This document shows positions 8,009-16,228 of a stretch of 32,440 nucleotides of DNA, piece by piece. The notes beneath the pieces were generated by a model. That model worked only from the letters and a program-made list of their open reading frames with translations. It was not told where the DNA came from and ran no database searches. The position numbers were made by a program, and so were the translations under genes. The stretch lies in contig DAHUYF010000063.1 of NCBI GenBank assembly GCA_027315365.1, positions 1 to 32,440 of the forward strand, written 5' to 3'. Origin of the DNA: Rhodospirillales bacterium. Lineage in GTDB: Bacteria > Pseudomonadota > Alphaproteobacteria > ATCC43930 > CGMCC-115725. Numbering within the stretch: position 1 is the first letter of the stretch; every line of letters starts with the position of its first letter.

Positions 8009-8329
8009 ATGTCGAAATCCCTGCTCGGAATCGCCGCTGTCGCCCTCTGCCTCACCGCCGCGCCGGTCCTCGCCGCCGACAAGGGCGGCGGGATGAGCGA
8101 CGACGAGGTGGAAGGACTCTTCGCCTCCACCTGCGGTTTCTGCCATCAGGACGGCGGCCGCGTCGCCGGCAAGGGCCCGCAGCTCATGGGCACCAAGCGC
8201 AGCGACGCCTTCATCGTCAATCGCATCAAGCACGGCAAGGAAGGCTATATGCCGGCCTTCGGCCAGGCGTTGACCGATCGCGAGATCAAGGGCATCGTAC
8301 ACTACATCCGTCACCTGAAGCCGGATTGA
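8009..8329 (+). CDS. Small periplasmic c-type cytochrome, electron acceptor of the quinoprotein
   Basis: A 106-residue class I cytochrome c. A Sec signal peptide (about 1-22, cleaved after VLA) is followed by a mature domain with one haem site, C42-G-F-C45-H46, and a probable distal ligand M81 in GYMPAFG. It lies directly downstream of the PQQ dehydrogenase and upstream of a XoxJ-like protein, the position of xoxG in methanol dehydrogenase operons. It is therefore the likely direct electron acceptor of the dehydrogenase. GGAG at 7998-8001 precedes the ATG. The last bases overlap or abut the next gene. It is shorter than typical XoxG, so the name is not applied. Confidence 0.88.
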   Translation: MSKSLLGIAAVALCLTAAPVLAADKGGGMSDDEVEGLFASTCGFCHQDGGRVAGKGPQLMGTKRSDAFIVNRIKHGKEGYMPAFGQALTDREIKGIVHYIRHLKPD

Positions 8330-8331
8330 CC

Positions 8332-9105
8332 GTGTCGCGGGTTCACTCCCTCGCCATCTTCGCCGTGCTGCTGGCCGCTGCGCTCGCGTCGCCGGCGGCG
8401 GCGCGCAGCCTCGCGGACATCAAGGCGAGCGGCACCATCGCGCTCTGCGCCCATCCGAACTCGCTGCCCTTCGCCAGCAAGAACGGGGCCCGGCACGGCT
8501 TCCAGGTCGAGCTGGCCGAGGCGCTGGCGCGGCGGCTCGGCGTGAGCCTGACGCGCGACTGGGTGATCACGCGCTACGACCTGTTCCGCGCGCCCTGCGA
8601 CATCGTCATGGACAGCATCGCCGACCCCGAGGCGCAGGCGGATTCAGGGCTGCAGCTTTCCAAGCCCTATCGGCGCAGCGGAGTGGCGCTCGCGCTGCGC
8701 GCCGGCGAGAAGATCCACTCGCTCGACGACATCGGCCGGCGCAAGGTCGGCGTGCTGACCAGCTCGATCGCGGCGATGACGCTCAACAAGCGCGGCATCG
8801 ACACCGTGCCCGGCCTGTTCGAGGACGAGATCCTGACCATGCTGGCCACGCGGGAAATCGACGCGGCCGCGGTGACGCCGACCTCGGTGGGATATTTCAA
8901 CCTGCGGCATCCCGGCGCCAGGCTTGCGCTGATCTATGCCTTCGAGGGCGACCCCGATCTCGCCTGGAATGTCGCCGTCGGCATGCGGCGGCCGGACGCG
9001 GCGCTGCATCAGGCGATCGACGCGGCGCTGACCCGTCTTCTCGCCGACGGCACGGTGACGCGCATCTACGCCCGCTACGGCGTCGCGGTCCAGCCGCCGA
9101 GCTAG
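8332..9105 (+). CDS. Quinoprotein-associated periplasmic binding protein (MxaJ/XoxJ-like)
   Basis: A 257-residue periplasmic protein of the family 3 solute-binding fold, with a signal peptide ending in PAAARS. The segments L-C-A-H-P-N-S-L-P-F, GFQVELAEALARRLG, the late RKVGVLTSS and the TVTRIYARYGV terminus match the group of substrate-binding proteins found beside quinoprotein dehydrogenases (MxaJ/XoxJ). XoxJ is thought to help activate or assemble the dehydrogenase and not to serve an ABC transporter; no ABC genes are present here. Two cysteines (ALCAHP and APCDIV) may form a disulfide. Starts at TTG 8326 or GTG 8332 are both possible; I chose GTG because the other overlaps the cytochrome stop. 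Confidence 0.82.
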   Translation: MSRVHSLAIFAVLLAAALASPAAARSLADIKASGTIALCAHPNSLPFASKNGARHGFQVELAEALARRLGVSLTRDWVITRYDLFRAPCDIVMDSIADPEAQADSGLQLSKPYRRSGVALALRAGEKIHSLDDIGRRKVGVLTSSIAAMTLNKRGIDTVPGLFEDEILTMLATREIDAAAVTPTSVGYFNLRHPGARLALIYAFEGDPDLAWNVAVGMRRPDAALHQAIDAALTRLLADGTVTRIYARYGVAVQPPS

Positions 9106-9182
9106 TGTACCGACCTTGAGGCTTGGGCCCCGATGGTCGTTTTGCCTGCGAAAGCGTGCATCGAGCGTCCGTGGCGCCTGGA

Positions 9183-9212
9183 TTCCGGCGCTCCGCTTCG
9201 CTCCGGCCGGAA
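9183..9212. repeat. Imperfect palindrome, possible dispersed intergenic element or terminator
   Basis: TTCCGGCGCTCCG and CTCCGGCCGGAA form an imperfect inverted repeat around a TTCG loop. It sits in the 184-base gap between the convergent XoxJ-like gene and fliJ. GC-rich palindromes of this kind are common between convergent genes in alphaproteobacteria and can act as terminators for both strands. No second copy was found in this window. The rest of the gap shows nothing coding. Confidence 0.35.
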
Positions 9213-9289
9213 CGACGGTCCCGGGATGGAACCAGGTGTTTGAAGCGCAGCACTCGGAGGCTGTTCAGAATCCGCCCGCGGCGCGACGC

Positions 9290-9715
9290 CTACTCGCCGC
9301 CGGCGGTCTTGCGGCGGAAGCCCTCGATGCCGAGATCGTCCATCACCTGCTGCTGGCGCCTGGCCTCGCGCTGCTCGATCTCCCGGGCGCGGTTGGCGGC
9401 GGCGACCTCGGAGCGCTTCAGCTCGCGGAACGCCTCGGCCAGCGCGTCGCGTCCGCCGGCGATCCTCTCGGCGGCATCGTGCTGAGCCTGCTGCAGCCGG
9501 CGGCGCCGCTCGATCAGCACGCGCGCATAGGCCGCATAGGAGAATGCCGCCTCGGGCGCGGCGACGGCGACCGCGCGCTCGCGCTCGTCCTCGGCGTCGA
9601 GCCTGCGCCGCTCCTCGGCCAGCCTCGCCGCGTTCTCCTCGAGCGCGGCGAGCTCGCGCCGGCGCTCGTCGACCTGCCAGCGATGCAGCCGGATCAGGCT
9701 GTCGAAGGTGCTCAC
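9290..9715 (-). CDS. fliJ: Flagellar export protein FliJ
   Basis: A 141-residue, almost entirely helical, Arg/Glu/Gln-rich coiled-coil protein of the usual FliJ length, beginning [20 protein letters not shown]. FliJ is the central stalk of the flagellar type III export ATPase, helping FliI deliver substrates to the export gate. Its identity is supported by position: the ATG overlaps the fliI stop by four bases (ATGA), the normal fliI-fliJ arrangement. Sequence conservation in this family is low, so the synteny carries much of the weight. Confidence 0.88.
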   Translation of the reverse strand: MSTFDSLIRLHRWQVDERRRELAALEENAARLAEERRRLDAEDERERAVAVAAPEAAFSYAAYARVLIERRRRLQQAQHDAAERIAGGRDALAEAFRELKRSEVAAANRAREIEQREARRQQQVMDDLGIEGFRRKTAGGE

Positions 9716-11037
9716 GCCACCGGCGCCTTGAGCAGCGCGGCGAGCTGGTCGTAGCCGCTGGCGAGGTCGGCACGCTCCTGCTTCTGCTGCGCCAGGAAGG
9801 CCTCGATCAGCGGATAGCGCCGGATCGCCTCGTCGATCCTGGCGTCGCTGCCGCGCTTGTAGGCGCCGAGCCGGATCAGCTCGGCCATGTCCTCATAGGC
9901 GGTGATGAATTGCCGCGCGGCGGCGACAGTCGCGTTCTCCGCCTCGTTGTTGCAGCCCGGCATGGTGCGCGAGATCGAGCGCAGCACGTTGACCGCGGGA
10001 AAGCGGCCGCGCTCGGCGATCGCCCGGTCGAGCATGATATGGCCGTCGAGGATGCCGCGCACCGCATCGGCGATCGGCTCGTTGTGGTCGTCGCCCTCCA
10101 CCAGCACGCTGAACAGGCCGGTGATGGTGCCCCGCCCCGTTCCCGGCCCGGCGCGCTCGAGCAGCCGCGGCAGCTCGGCGAAGACGGTCGGCGTATAGCC
10201 CTTGGTGGTGGGCGGCTCGCCGGCCGAGAGGCCGATCTCGCGCTGCGCCATGGCGAAGCGGGTGACGCTGTCGATCAGGCAGAGCACATCGCGGTCGCGG
10301 TCGCGCAGGAACTCTGCGACGGCGAGCGTCAGATAGGCCGCCTGGCGGCGCATGAGCGGAGATTCATCCGAGGTGGCGACGACGACGATGCTGCGCTTCA
10401 AGCCCTCGGGCCCGAGATCGTCCTCGAGGAATTCCTGCACCTCGCGACCGCGCTCGCCCACCAGGCCGATCACCGTTGCGTCGGCGGCGGTATAGCGGGC
10501 GATCATCGACAGCAGCACCGACTTGCCGACCCCCGAGCCGGCGAAGATGCCCATGCGCTGGCCGCGACAGCAGGTCAGAAACGTGTTCAAGGCGCGGATG
10601 CCGAGATCGATCTTGCCCTGCACACGCCTGCGCGCGTGGGCCGGCGGCGGCTGGGAGCGCAGCGGATAGGCGCGGCGGCCGTGCGGCAGCGGCCCCTTGC
10701 CGTCGATCGGCTCGCCCATGGCGTTCACCACGCGCCCGAGCCACCCATCGTCGGGATAGATCGCCGCCGGGCGCTCGGACAGCTCGACCTTGCAGCCGAG
10801 GCCGATCCCATCGAGCGCGCCGAACGGCATCAGCAGGGCGCGGCCATTGCGGAATCCCACTACCTCGCAGATAAGCCGCCGGCCCTCTTGCCCCGCCACG
10901 ATGCAGCGTCCGCCGATGGTCAGCCGCTGCGGCAGCCCGCCGACCTCGAGCAGCATGCCCGAAACCCCGGCAACCCGCCCGAACCGGTGATAATCCGGGA
11001 TAAGGGCGATCTCGTCCATCAGGTCGGGCAGGCTCAC
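9712..11037 (-). CDS. fliI: Flagellum-specific ATPase FliI
   Basis: A 441-residue ATPase of the F1-beta/FliI/YscN family that energises export of flagellar proteins through the type III apparatus at the inner membrane. The Walker A loop is GSGVGKS (167-173); the Walker B strand is [18 protein letters not shown]. Also diagnostic are [16 protein letters not shown] and the C-terminal [10 protein letters not shown]. The GTG at 11037 is preferred because AAGGGG lies seven bases upstream and the product then has normal length; the frame is open further upstream to a TTG at 11136, but that would run through the CtrA box. It is followed by fliJ and is divergent from ctrA. Confidence 0.95.
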   Translation of the reverse strand: MSLPDLMDEIALIPDYHRFGRVAGVSGMLLEVGGLPQRLTIGGRCIVAGQEGRRLICEVVGFRNGRALLMPFGALDGIGLGCKVELSERPAAIYPDDGWLGRVVNAMGEPIDGKGPLPHGRRAYPLRSQPPPAHARRRVQGKIDLGIRALNTFLTCCRGQRMGIFAGSGVGKSVLLSMIARYTAADATVIGLVGERGREVQEFLEDDLGPEGLKRSIVVVATSDESPLMRRQAAYLTLAVAEFLRDRDRDVLCLIDSVTRFAMAQREIGLSAGEPPTTKGYTPTVFAELPRLLERAGPGTGRGTITGLFSVLVEGDDHNEPIADAVRGILDGHIMLDRAIAERGRFPAVNVLRSISRTMPGCNNEAENATVAAARQFITAYEDMAELIRLGAYKRGSDARIDEAIRRYPLIEAFLAQQKQERADLASGYDQLAALLKAPVA

Positions 11038-11081
11038 GCGGCAACCCCTTGCGATGACGGTCGCATCATCGCCAAACACGC

Positions 11082-11096
11082 TTAATTCACGGTTAA
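11082..11096 (-). promoter_or_regulatory. Perfect CtrA-binding site in front of fliI
   Basis: TTAA at 11082-11085 and TTAA at 11093-11096 are separated by seven bases (TTCACGG), an exact match to the TTAA-N7-TTAA CtrA box. It lies 45 bases upstream of the fliI GTG, where it could activate or repress fliIJ. Flagellar genes are classical CtrA targets in Caulobacter. Confidence 0.75.
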
Positions 11097-11183
11097 GCCG
11101 TCGCCTGCCCGCCGCGGCAGCACGGGTCGGGCTCAACCCACAGGCAAATTCCTTTCACTCGAAGCAACATTTTTTGGCCTTAG

Positions 11184-11198
11184 TTAACCCCGTATTAA
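11184..11198 (+). promoter_or_regulatory. Perfect CtrA-binding site in front of ctrA (autoregulation)
   Basis: TTAA at 11184-11187 and TTAA at 11195-11198 are separated by seven bases (CCCCGTA): a second exact TTAA-N7-TTAA box. Its right half is part of TTAACC (11195-11200), which sits 17 bases before TTAAGA (11218-11223), so it could overlap the -35 region of a ctrA promoter. This predicts that CtrA controls its own transcription, as known in Caulobacter. No GANTC methylation site was seen in the gap. Confidence 0.75.
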
Positions 11199-11279
11199 CC
11201 TCGGTTGGTAAGAATGATTAAGACGGGGTATGGTTGATCAGTGGCTGATCGGCCTTAAGGGATCAAGCGGAGGCGGATG

Positions 11280-11999
11280 ATGCGGGTACTACTCGTCGAG
11301 GATGATTCGGCCACCGCGGCCAGCATCGAGATGATGCTGCGTGCCGAAGGCTTCATCTGCGACACCACGGATCTCGGCGAAGACGGCCTGGAGATCGGCA
11401 AGCTCTACGATTACGACATCATCATTCTCGACCTGATGCTGCCGGACATCGACGGCTACGAGGTGCTGCGCCGCTTGCGCGCCGCGCGGGTGCGCACGCC
11501 CATTCTCATCCTGTCGGGGCTCGCCGAGCTCGACCACAAACTCAAGGGGCTGGGCTTCGGCGCCGACGACTTCCTGACCAAGCCCTTCGACCGCCGCGAG
11601 TTGATCGCGCGCATCCAGGCGATCGTCCGCCGCGCCAAGGGCCATTCGGAATCGGTGATCCGCACCGGCAAGCTCACCGTCAATCTCGACAGCCGCACCG
11701 TCGAGGTCGAGAACCAGCCGCTCCACCTCACCGGCAAGGAATACGGCATCCTCGAGCTGCTGTCGCTGCGCAAGGGGACCACGCTCACCAAGGAGATGTT
11801 TTTGAACCATCTCTACGGCGGCATGGACGAACCCGAACTCAAGATCATCGACGTCTTCGTCTGCAAGCTGCGCAAGAAGCTCGCCACCGCCACCAAGGGC
11901 GACAATTACATCGAGACCGTGTGGGGCCGCGGCTATGTGCTGCGCGACCCGCCGGCCGACACCGCCGCCTCGGCGCGCAAGCTCGCCAAGGCGCAGTAG
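11280..11999 (+). CDS. ctrA: Cell-cycle/motility response regulator CtrA
   Basis: A 239-residue OmpR-type response regulator. The receiver domain (1-120) has acidic residues E7, D8 and D9, phosphoacceptor D51 (same number as in Caulobacter CtrA), and the TKPF lysine. The winged helix (about 125-230) holds the nearly invariant run [20 protein letters not shown] and the [14 protein letters not shown] segment diagnostic for CtrA. CtrA binds TTAA-N7-TTAA and controls division, flagellar and chemotaxis genes; it receives phosphate through CckA and ChpT. Two ATGs are adjacent (11277, 11280); the second is six bases after GGAGG (11269-11273) and gives the canonical MRVLLVEDD start. The Ala-rich tail (about 230-239) is variable. 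Confidence 0.96.
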   Translation: MRVLLVEDDSATAASIEMMLRAEGFICDTTDLGEDGLEIGKLYDYDIIILDLMLPDIDGYEVLRRLRAARVRTPILILSGLAELDHKLKGLGFGADDFLTKPFDRRELIARIQAIVRRAKGHSESVIRTGKLTVNLDSRTVEVENQPLHLTGKEYGILELLSLRKGTTLTKEMFLNHLYGGMDEPELKIIDVFVCKLRKKLATATKGDNYIETVWGRGYVLRDPPADTAASARKLAKAQ

Positions 12000-12030
12000 C
12001 GCCGCGGGCGCGCCAGCGCTCGCCGGCAGC

Positions 12031-12069
12031 GGCGCCAGCGGTTGCGCAGCAACCGCGAGAGCCGCACGG
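12031..12069. repeat. Dispersed hairpin element, copy 1
   Basis: GCGGTTGC (12038-12045) pairs perfectly with GCAACCGC (12049-12056) around a GCA loop. GGCGCCA precedes the stem and a G-A-R-A-G-C plus CGCACGG tail follows it. The same framework recurs at 21087-21127 with a different loop. The element lies 31 bases after the ctrA stop. Its conserved stem and flanks with a variable loop suggest a REP-like family or a recurring RNA structure. Confidence 0.6.
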
Positions 12070-12095
12070 GTTCAGGATTTCCGCGGGGGGTGCGG

Positions 12096-12121
12096 AGCGG
12101 CCGCGTGCAAGCGCGGCCGCT
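12096..12121 (+). terminator. Probable terminator of ctrA
   Basis: AGCGGCCGCG (12096-12105) and CGCGGCCGCT (12112-12121) form a perfect 10-bp stem around a six-base loop. It is followed by TGCGTTT, a short T-rich stretch. It lies about 100 bases after ctrA and fits a rho-independent terminator with a weak U-tract. Confidence 0.55.
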
Positions 12122-12400
12122 TGCGTTTCGGCAAGCCACCCGCGGCGGGCATCCACTACCCGTCAAGAGCGATCCCGAAAACCCTCAGCTGTTACGCAGC
12201 GAGCATCTATCGCCATGACGTATCGTTTCTGGACGGTATCGCGCGCTTTCACTACAGTTGGTTGACCTGGGGCGATGCTATAGATCGTCTTACGGCGTAA
12301 TCAGGCTTTCGGGCGGGCGATTCCGGGTCGGTTCTGCGCTGTCTGCAGCGAAGCGGTCGTTGCCAGCGCCGCGGCTGCCGCGCCGCTCGGCGGGGGAGGA
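12122..12400. other. Gap before the hybrid kinase gene, no gene seen
   Basis: This 279-base stretch separates the ctrA terminator from the kinase gene. The part from about 12165 to 12300 is more AT-rich than its surroundings and may hold the kinase promoter, but no clear -35/-10 pair or CtrA box stands out. Open frames here are short and have no recognisable product. Confidence 0.4.
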
Positions 12401-15349
12401 ATGTTCGGCGGGACGCTGACAGGCGCTGTTCGACGCTGGCCGTGGCCGTTATTGGTGCTGCTGCTGCTGGGCTTGGCGATCGCCGGCATCGCGCTCTTCG
12501 CCTTTCATGCGCAATCCGCCGCGCTGGAAAAGCAGGCGCTGGCCAACCTGCAAACGGTAGCCCGCCTCAAGGCCGAGGCCATCGGCCGATCGCTGGCCGC
12601 CGAGGAGGCGCGCACCAGGATCCTAAGCCGGGCGCCGACTTTCGTGGAGTTCCTGCGGCGCGGCATCGACCGGACGAGCCCGGAGCAGCGCGCGCACCTG
12701 GCCACCTTTCTCGAGGAAGCACGAGGCGCCGCGGAGCTGGACAACCTTCTGCTCCTGGACGCTGCCGGCCGGCCGCTGCTGGCGGCGCGGGACCTCCCCG
12801 CCGGCGACACGGTCTGGAGCGACGCCGCCAGGGAAGCCCTGGCAACCGGCGAGATCGTGTTCGTCGATTTCCGTCGCGCCGGCGCGGGCGACGGCGTCGA
12901 GCTGGGCTTCGTGGCGGCGATCCGCCCCGCCGGAATTCCGGGTCAGCCGGCGCTCGGCGCCGTCGCCCTCGACCTCGCCGCGGCGCGGTTTCTCGGCCCG
13001 CAGCTCGCCCTCTGGCCCGCGGCAAGCACCACCGGCCGGACGGTGTTGGCCCGCAAGGACGGCGGCGACCTCCTCGGTCTCGGCCAATTCGGCGCGGCTC
13101 ACGACGCGGCCCTCTCGTTCCGGCGCCTCCCCGCCGGCGCCGGCGGGATCGTCGCCCGCGCGCTGGGCGGCGAGACCGGACCGATGATCGATGCGGATTT
13201 TCGCGGCGCGCGGCTGCTCGCCGCCTCGGCGGCGGTGCCGCGGACGCACTGGATGCTGCTGGTCGCCATGGACCGCGACGAGGCGCTGGCCGAGGTAACG
13301 CGGCTTGCCGTCGACACTGGCCTGCTGACGGCGGCGGCGCTGGTCGCGGCGATCATCTTCGCCTTCTTCCTCGATCAGCGCGGCCGGCTGCGGGCGGCGC
13401 TGGCGAAGATGGCGCACGATCGGGCGTTGCACGCCGCCGAGACGCAGTTCCGCGGCGTCTTCGAGCAAGCCGCCATCGGCATCGCGCTGGCGACGCCCAA
13501 CGGGCAATGGCTGCAGGTCAACCGCCGGCTCTGCGACATGCTGGGATACACCGAGGCGGAGCTGCTCGCGCGGCCCGCCATCGCGGTCACCCATCCCGAG
13601 GACCGCGCCGCCTCGCAGGCGCTCATGGCCGGCCTGCTGGCCGGCGAGGCCGATCGTTTCACCGCGGAAAAGCGCTATGAGCGGCGCGACGGAGCCATCG
13701 TCTGGGCAACCACCGTAGTCAGGCTGGTGCGCCAGGCGGACGGCACCCCCGACTACAGCATCGCCGTCATCGAGGACATCACCGAGCGCAAACGCGCCGA
13801 GCAGCAGCTTGCCGACAGCGAGCAGCGCTTCCGCCGCGTCGTGGAATCCGCACCGAACGCAATGGTGATGAGCGCCGCCGACGGCACCATCGCCATGGTC
13901 AACCGCCAGGCGGAGATGCTGTTCGGCCACGCGCGCGGCGACCTGCTGGGCCGGCCGATCGAGATGTTGATCCCGGAGCGCTTCCGCCAGGCGCATGGCG
14001 GGCTTCACCGCAGCTTCGTCGCCGCGCCCCGGCCGCGGATGATGGGTGCCGGCCGCGACCTCTTCGGCCTGCAGCGCGACGGCCGCGAGTTTCCGGTGGA
14101 GATCGGCATCACGCCGATCGAGACCGAAGCCGGCCTGATGGTGCTGGCGACGCTGGTCGACCTCACCGAGCGGCGACGCCACGAAGAGGCGCTGAAGAAG
14201 AGCGAGGAGCAGCTGCAGCAGTCGCAGAAGATGCAGGCGATCGGCAACCTGACCGGCGGGATGGCGCATGATTTCAACAATCTCCTGGGGGTGATCGTCG
14301 GCAACCTCGACCTGGCGCAGCCCCTGCTGGAGGAGCGCCGCGACGCCGGCGATCTCGTCCGCGAGGCGCTCGATGCCGCGCTGCGCGGCGCCGACCTGAC
14401 GCGCCGGCTTCTCGCCTTCGCACGCCGCCAGCCGCTCCGCCCGCGGCGCGTCGCCATCGACGAGCTCGTCGCCGGAACCGTCAAGCTGCTCAGCCGCACC
14501 CTGGGCGAGAACATCGAGATCTCGGTCGAGCTCGCCGACGACCTCTGGCCCGTGACCGTCGACCCCGCGCAGCTCGAGGCGGCGCTGGTCAATCTGGCCA
14601 CCAACGCGCGCGACGCCATGGCGGCAGGTGGGCGGCTGAAGGTCGCCGCCGCCAATCGCCGGCTCGATGCCGACTATGCCAGCCTGCATTCGGAGGTGAC
14701 GCCGGGCGACTACGTCAGGATCGAGGTGAGCGACACCGGGACCGGCATGGCGCCGGCAATTCTCGCCCGCATCTTCGAGCCGTTCTTCACCACCAAGGAG
14801 GTCGGCAAGGGGACCGGGCTCGGCCTTGCCATGGTGTTCGGCTTCATGAAGCAGTCGGGCGGACACGTCAATGTCTACAGCGAGCCCGGCGCCGGCAGTA
14901 CGTTTCGCCTCTATCTGCCGCGCGCGGCAGCAGCCGCCGCTGACGCGCCGGAGCCGGACACCGCGCCGGCGCGCCGCGCCGCCGGCGAGACGGTGCTGGC
15001 GGTCGAGGACAACGCGGCGCTTCGCCGGCTTGTCGTGCGCCAGCTCGCGGAGCTCGGATATCGCGTCATCCCGGCGCAGAACGCCACCGAGGCGCTGGCG
15101 CTGCTCGAGCACGAGACGGTCGATCTCCTCTTCACCGACGTCGTCATGCCCGGCGACATGGACGGTTTCGGCCTGGCGCGTCATGTCCTGGCTCATTGGC
15201 CGAAGATCAGGGTGGTTCTCACCTCGGGCTTCCCCGAGACGAGGATCGACGGCAAGCTGGGAGTTTTGACCGCCTCGACGCGGCTTCTGAGCAAGCCCTA
15301 TCGTCGGACGGAGTTGGCGCGTGCCTTGCGCGACGCGCTCGACGGCTGA
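12401..15349 (+). CDS. Membrane PAS hybrid histidine kinase
   Basis: A 982-residue hybrid sensor kinase. Helix 1 (about 15-35) and helix 2 (about 304-324) enclose a 270-residue periplasmic sensor region, possibly Cache-like. Two PAS domains follow (about 345-465 and 475-595). The HisKA domain has phosphoacceptor H623 in GGMAHDFNNLL. The ATPase domain has N-box N-L-A-T-N-A-R-D-A, G1 box DTGTGM and G2 box GTGLGLAM. A receiver domain (about 862-982) has D913 and K965. It sits next to ctrA but has its own leader. Its catalytic core resembles CckA (M-A-H-D-F-N-N), but the large periplasmic domain and the receiver are of a common orphan hybrid type, so its partner is unknown. GGGAGGA lies immediately before the ATG, unusually close. 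Confidence 0.9.
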   Translation: MFGGTLTGAVRRWPWPLLVLLLLGLAIAGIALFAFHAQSAALEKQALANLQTVARLKAEAIGRSLAAEEARTRILSRAPTFVEFLRRGIDRTSPEQRAHLATFLEEARGAAELDNLLLLDAAGRPLLAARDLPAGDTVWSDAAREALATGEIVFVDFRRAGAGDGVELGFVAAIRPAGIPGQPALGAVALDLAAARFLGPQLALWPAASTTGRTVLARKDGGDLLGLGQFGAAHDAALSFRRLPAGAGGIVARALGGETGPMIDADFRGARLLAASAAVPRTHWMLLVAMDRDEALAEVTRLAVDTGLLTAAALVAAIIFAFFLDQRGRLRAALAKMAHDRALHAAETQFRGVFEQAAIGIALATPNGQWLQVNRRLCDMLGYTEAELLARPAIAVTHPEDRAASQALMAGLLAGEADRFTAEKRYERRDGAIVWATTVVRLVRQADGTPDYSIAVIEDITERKRAEQQLADSEQRFRRVVESAPNAMVMSAADGTIAMVNRQAEMLFGHARGDLLGRPIEMLIPERFRQAHGGLHRSFVAAPRPRMMGAGRDLFGLQRDGREFPVEIGITPIETEAGLMVLATLVDLTERRRHEEALKKSEEQLQQSQKMQAIGNLTGGMAHDFNNLLGVIVGNLDLAQPLLEERRDAGDLVREALDAALRGADLTRRLLAFARRQPLRPRRVAIDELVAGTVKLLSRTLGENIEISVELADDLWPVTVDPAQLEAALVNLATNARDAMAAGGRLKVAAANRRLDADYASLHSEVTPGDYVRIEVSDTGTGMAPAILARIFEPFFTTKEVGKGTGLGLAMVFGFMKQSGGHVNVYSEPGAGSTFRLYLPRAAAAAADAPEPDTAPARRAAGETVLAVEDNAALRRLVVRQLAELGYRVIPAQNATEALALLEHETVDLLFTDVVMPGDMDGFGLARHVLAHWPKIRVVLTSGFPETRIDGKLGVLTASTRLLSKPYRRTELARALRDALDG

Positions 15350-15373
15350 CCGCCGGCAGGCGCCGGCGACATG

Positions 15374-16228
15374 TCAGCCGGCTCCGGCCGCAAGCTTCTG
15401 CGCCATGGCGGAGGGCGAGATCACCGGCGAGTAGATGCCGCGCTGTTCGGGCAGCGACTGGAACTTGTCGCTGATGCCGATCACCGTCTCGGCGCCGCCG
15501 AGATAGAGGAAGCCGTCGGGCGGCAGCATGCGCGACATCCGTTCCAGCACCGCCGTCTTGGTCGGCTGGTCGAAATAGATCAGCACGTTGCGGCAGAACA
15601 CGACGTCGAACGACCCCATCGCCGTGAAGTCGTCAAGCAGGTTCAGGCAGCGGTACTTGACCATGCCCCGGATGCCGGAGTCGATCTGCCAGCGTTCGCC
15701 CTGCTGCTTGAAATATTTGACCAGCAGCTGGATGGGCAGGCCGCGCTGCACCTCGAACTGCGAATATGTCCCCGCCTGCGCCTTCTCCAGGATCTCGGTC
15801 GAGAGATCGGTGGCCACGATCTCGATCGTCCAGCTCGGCAGCTTTGCCTTCTCCTCGCTGAGCAGCATGGCCAGGGAATAGGGCTCCTGGCCGCTCGAGC
15901 AGGCGGCGCTCCAGATGCGGATCGACTTGCGCTGCGCCCGCGACTTCATGAGCTGCGGCAGGATGAAGTTCTTGAACTGGTCGAACGGCTTGATGTCGCG
16001 GAAAAAAAACGATTCGTTGGTGGTCATGGCCTCGACCACGTCGCGCACCAGCTCGCCCTCCGGCCGGCCGCGCAGCGCGACGATGAGATCGTCGAGCGAT
16101 TTCATGTTGCGCTTGCGCGCCACCGGCAGCAACCGGCTCTCCAGCAGGTACGCCTTGTCGCGCGTCAGCGTCAGGCCGGAACGGTCCTTGAGCAGGCGGC
16201 AGAGGAAATCGAAATCGTCGCCGGTCAT
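15374..16228 (-). CDS. cheR: Chemotaxis protein methyltransferase CheR
   Basis: A 284-residue S-adenosylmethionine-dependent methyltransferase that methylates glutamates of chemoreceptors. The N-terminal helical domain (1-80) ends with T-N-E-S-F-F-F-R-D. The SAM-binding loop is WSAACSSGQEPYSLAM, followed by EIVATDLSTEILEKA and the FCRNVLIYFD motif typical of CheR. The ATG at 16228 overlaps the cheB stop in ATGA, and the shorter reading is preferred over a frame open to 16297. It is the last gene of the che operon and converges on the hybrid kinase gene 24 bases away. Confidence 0.95.
   Translation of the reverse strand: MTGDDFDFLCRLLKDRSGLTLTRDKAYLLESRLLPVARKRNMKSLDDLIVALRGRPEGELVRDVVEAMTTNESFFFRDIKPFDQFKNFILPQLMKSRAQRKSIRIWSAACSSGQEPYSLAMLLSEEKAKLPSWTIEIVATDLSTEILEKAQAGTYSQFEVQRGLPIQLLVKYFKQQGERWQIDSGIRGMVKYRCLNLLDDFTAMGSFDVVFCRNVLIYFDQPTKTAVLERMSRMLPPDGFLYLGGAETVIGISDKFQSLPEQRGIYSPVISPSAMAQKLAAGAG

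Noticed and set aside
11038-11136. Longer FliI from a TTG at 11136
   Set aside because: The extension runs through the CtrA box, gives an unusual N-terminus and lacks a ribosome site; the GTG at 11037 has AAGGGG.
12623-15196. A minus-strand frame of 857 codons opposite the hybrid kinase gene
   Set aside because: Same cause; the kinase has all its motifs, and the antisense product is Arg/Gly/Ala-rich with no domain.
12401-15349. Naming the hybrid kinase CckA
   Set aside because: The long periplasmic domain and receiver type differ from CckA; closeness to ctrA alone is not enough.
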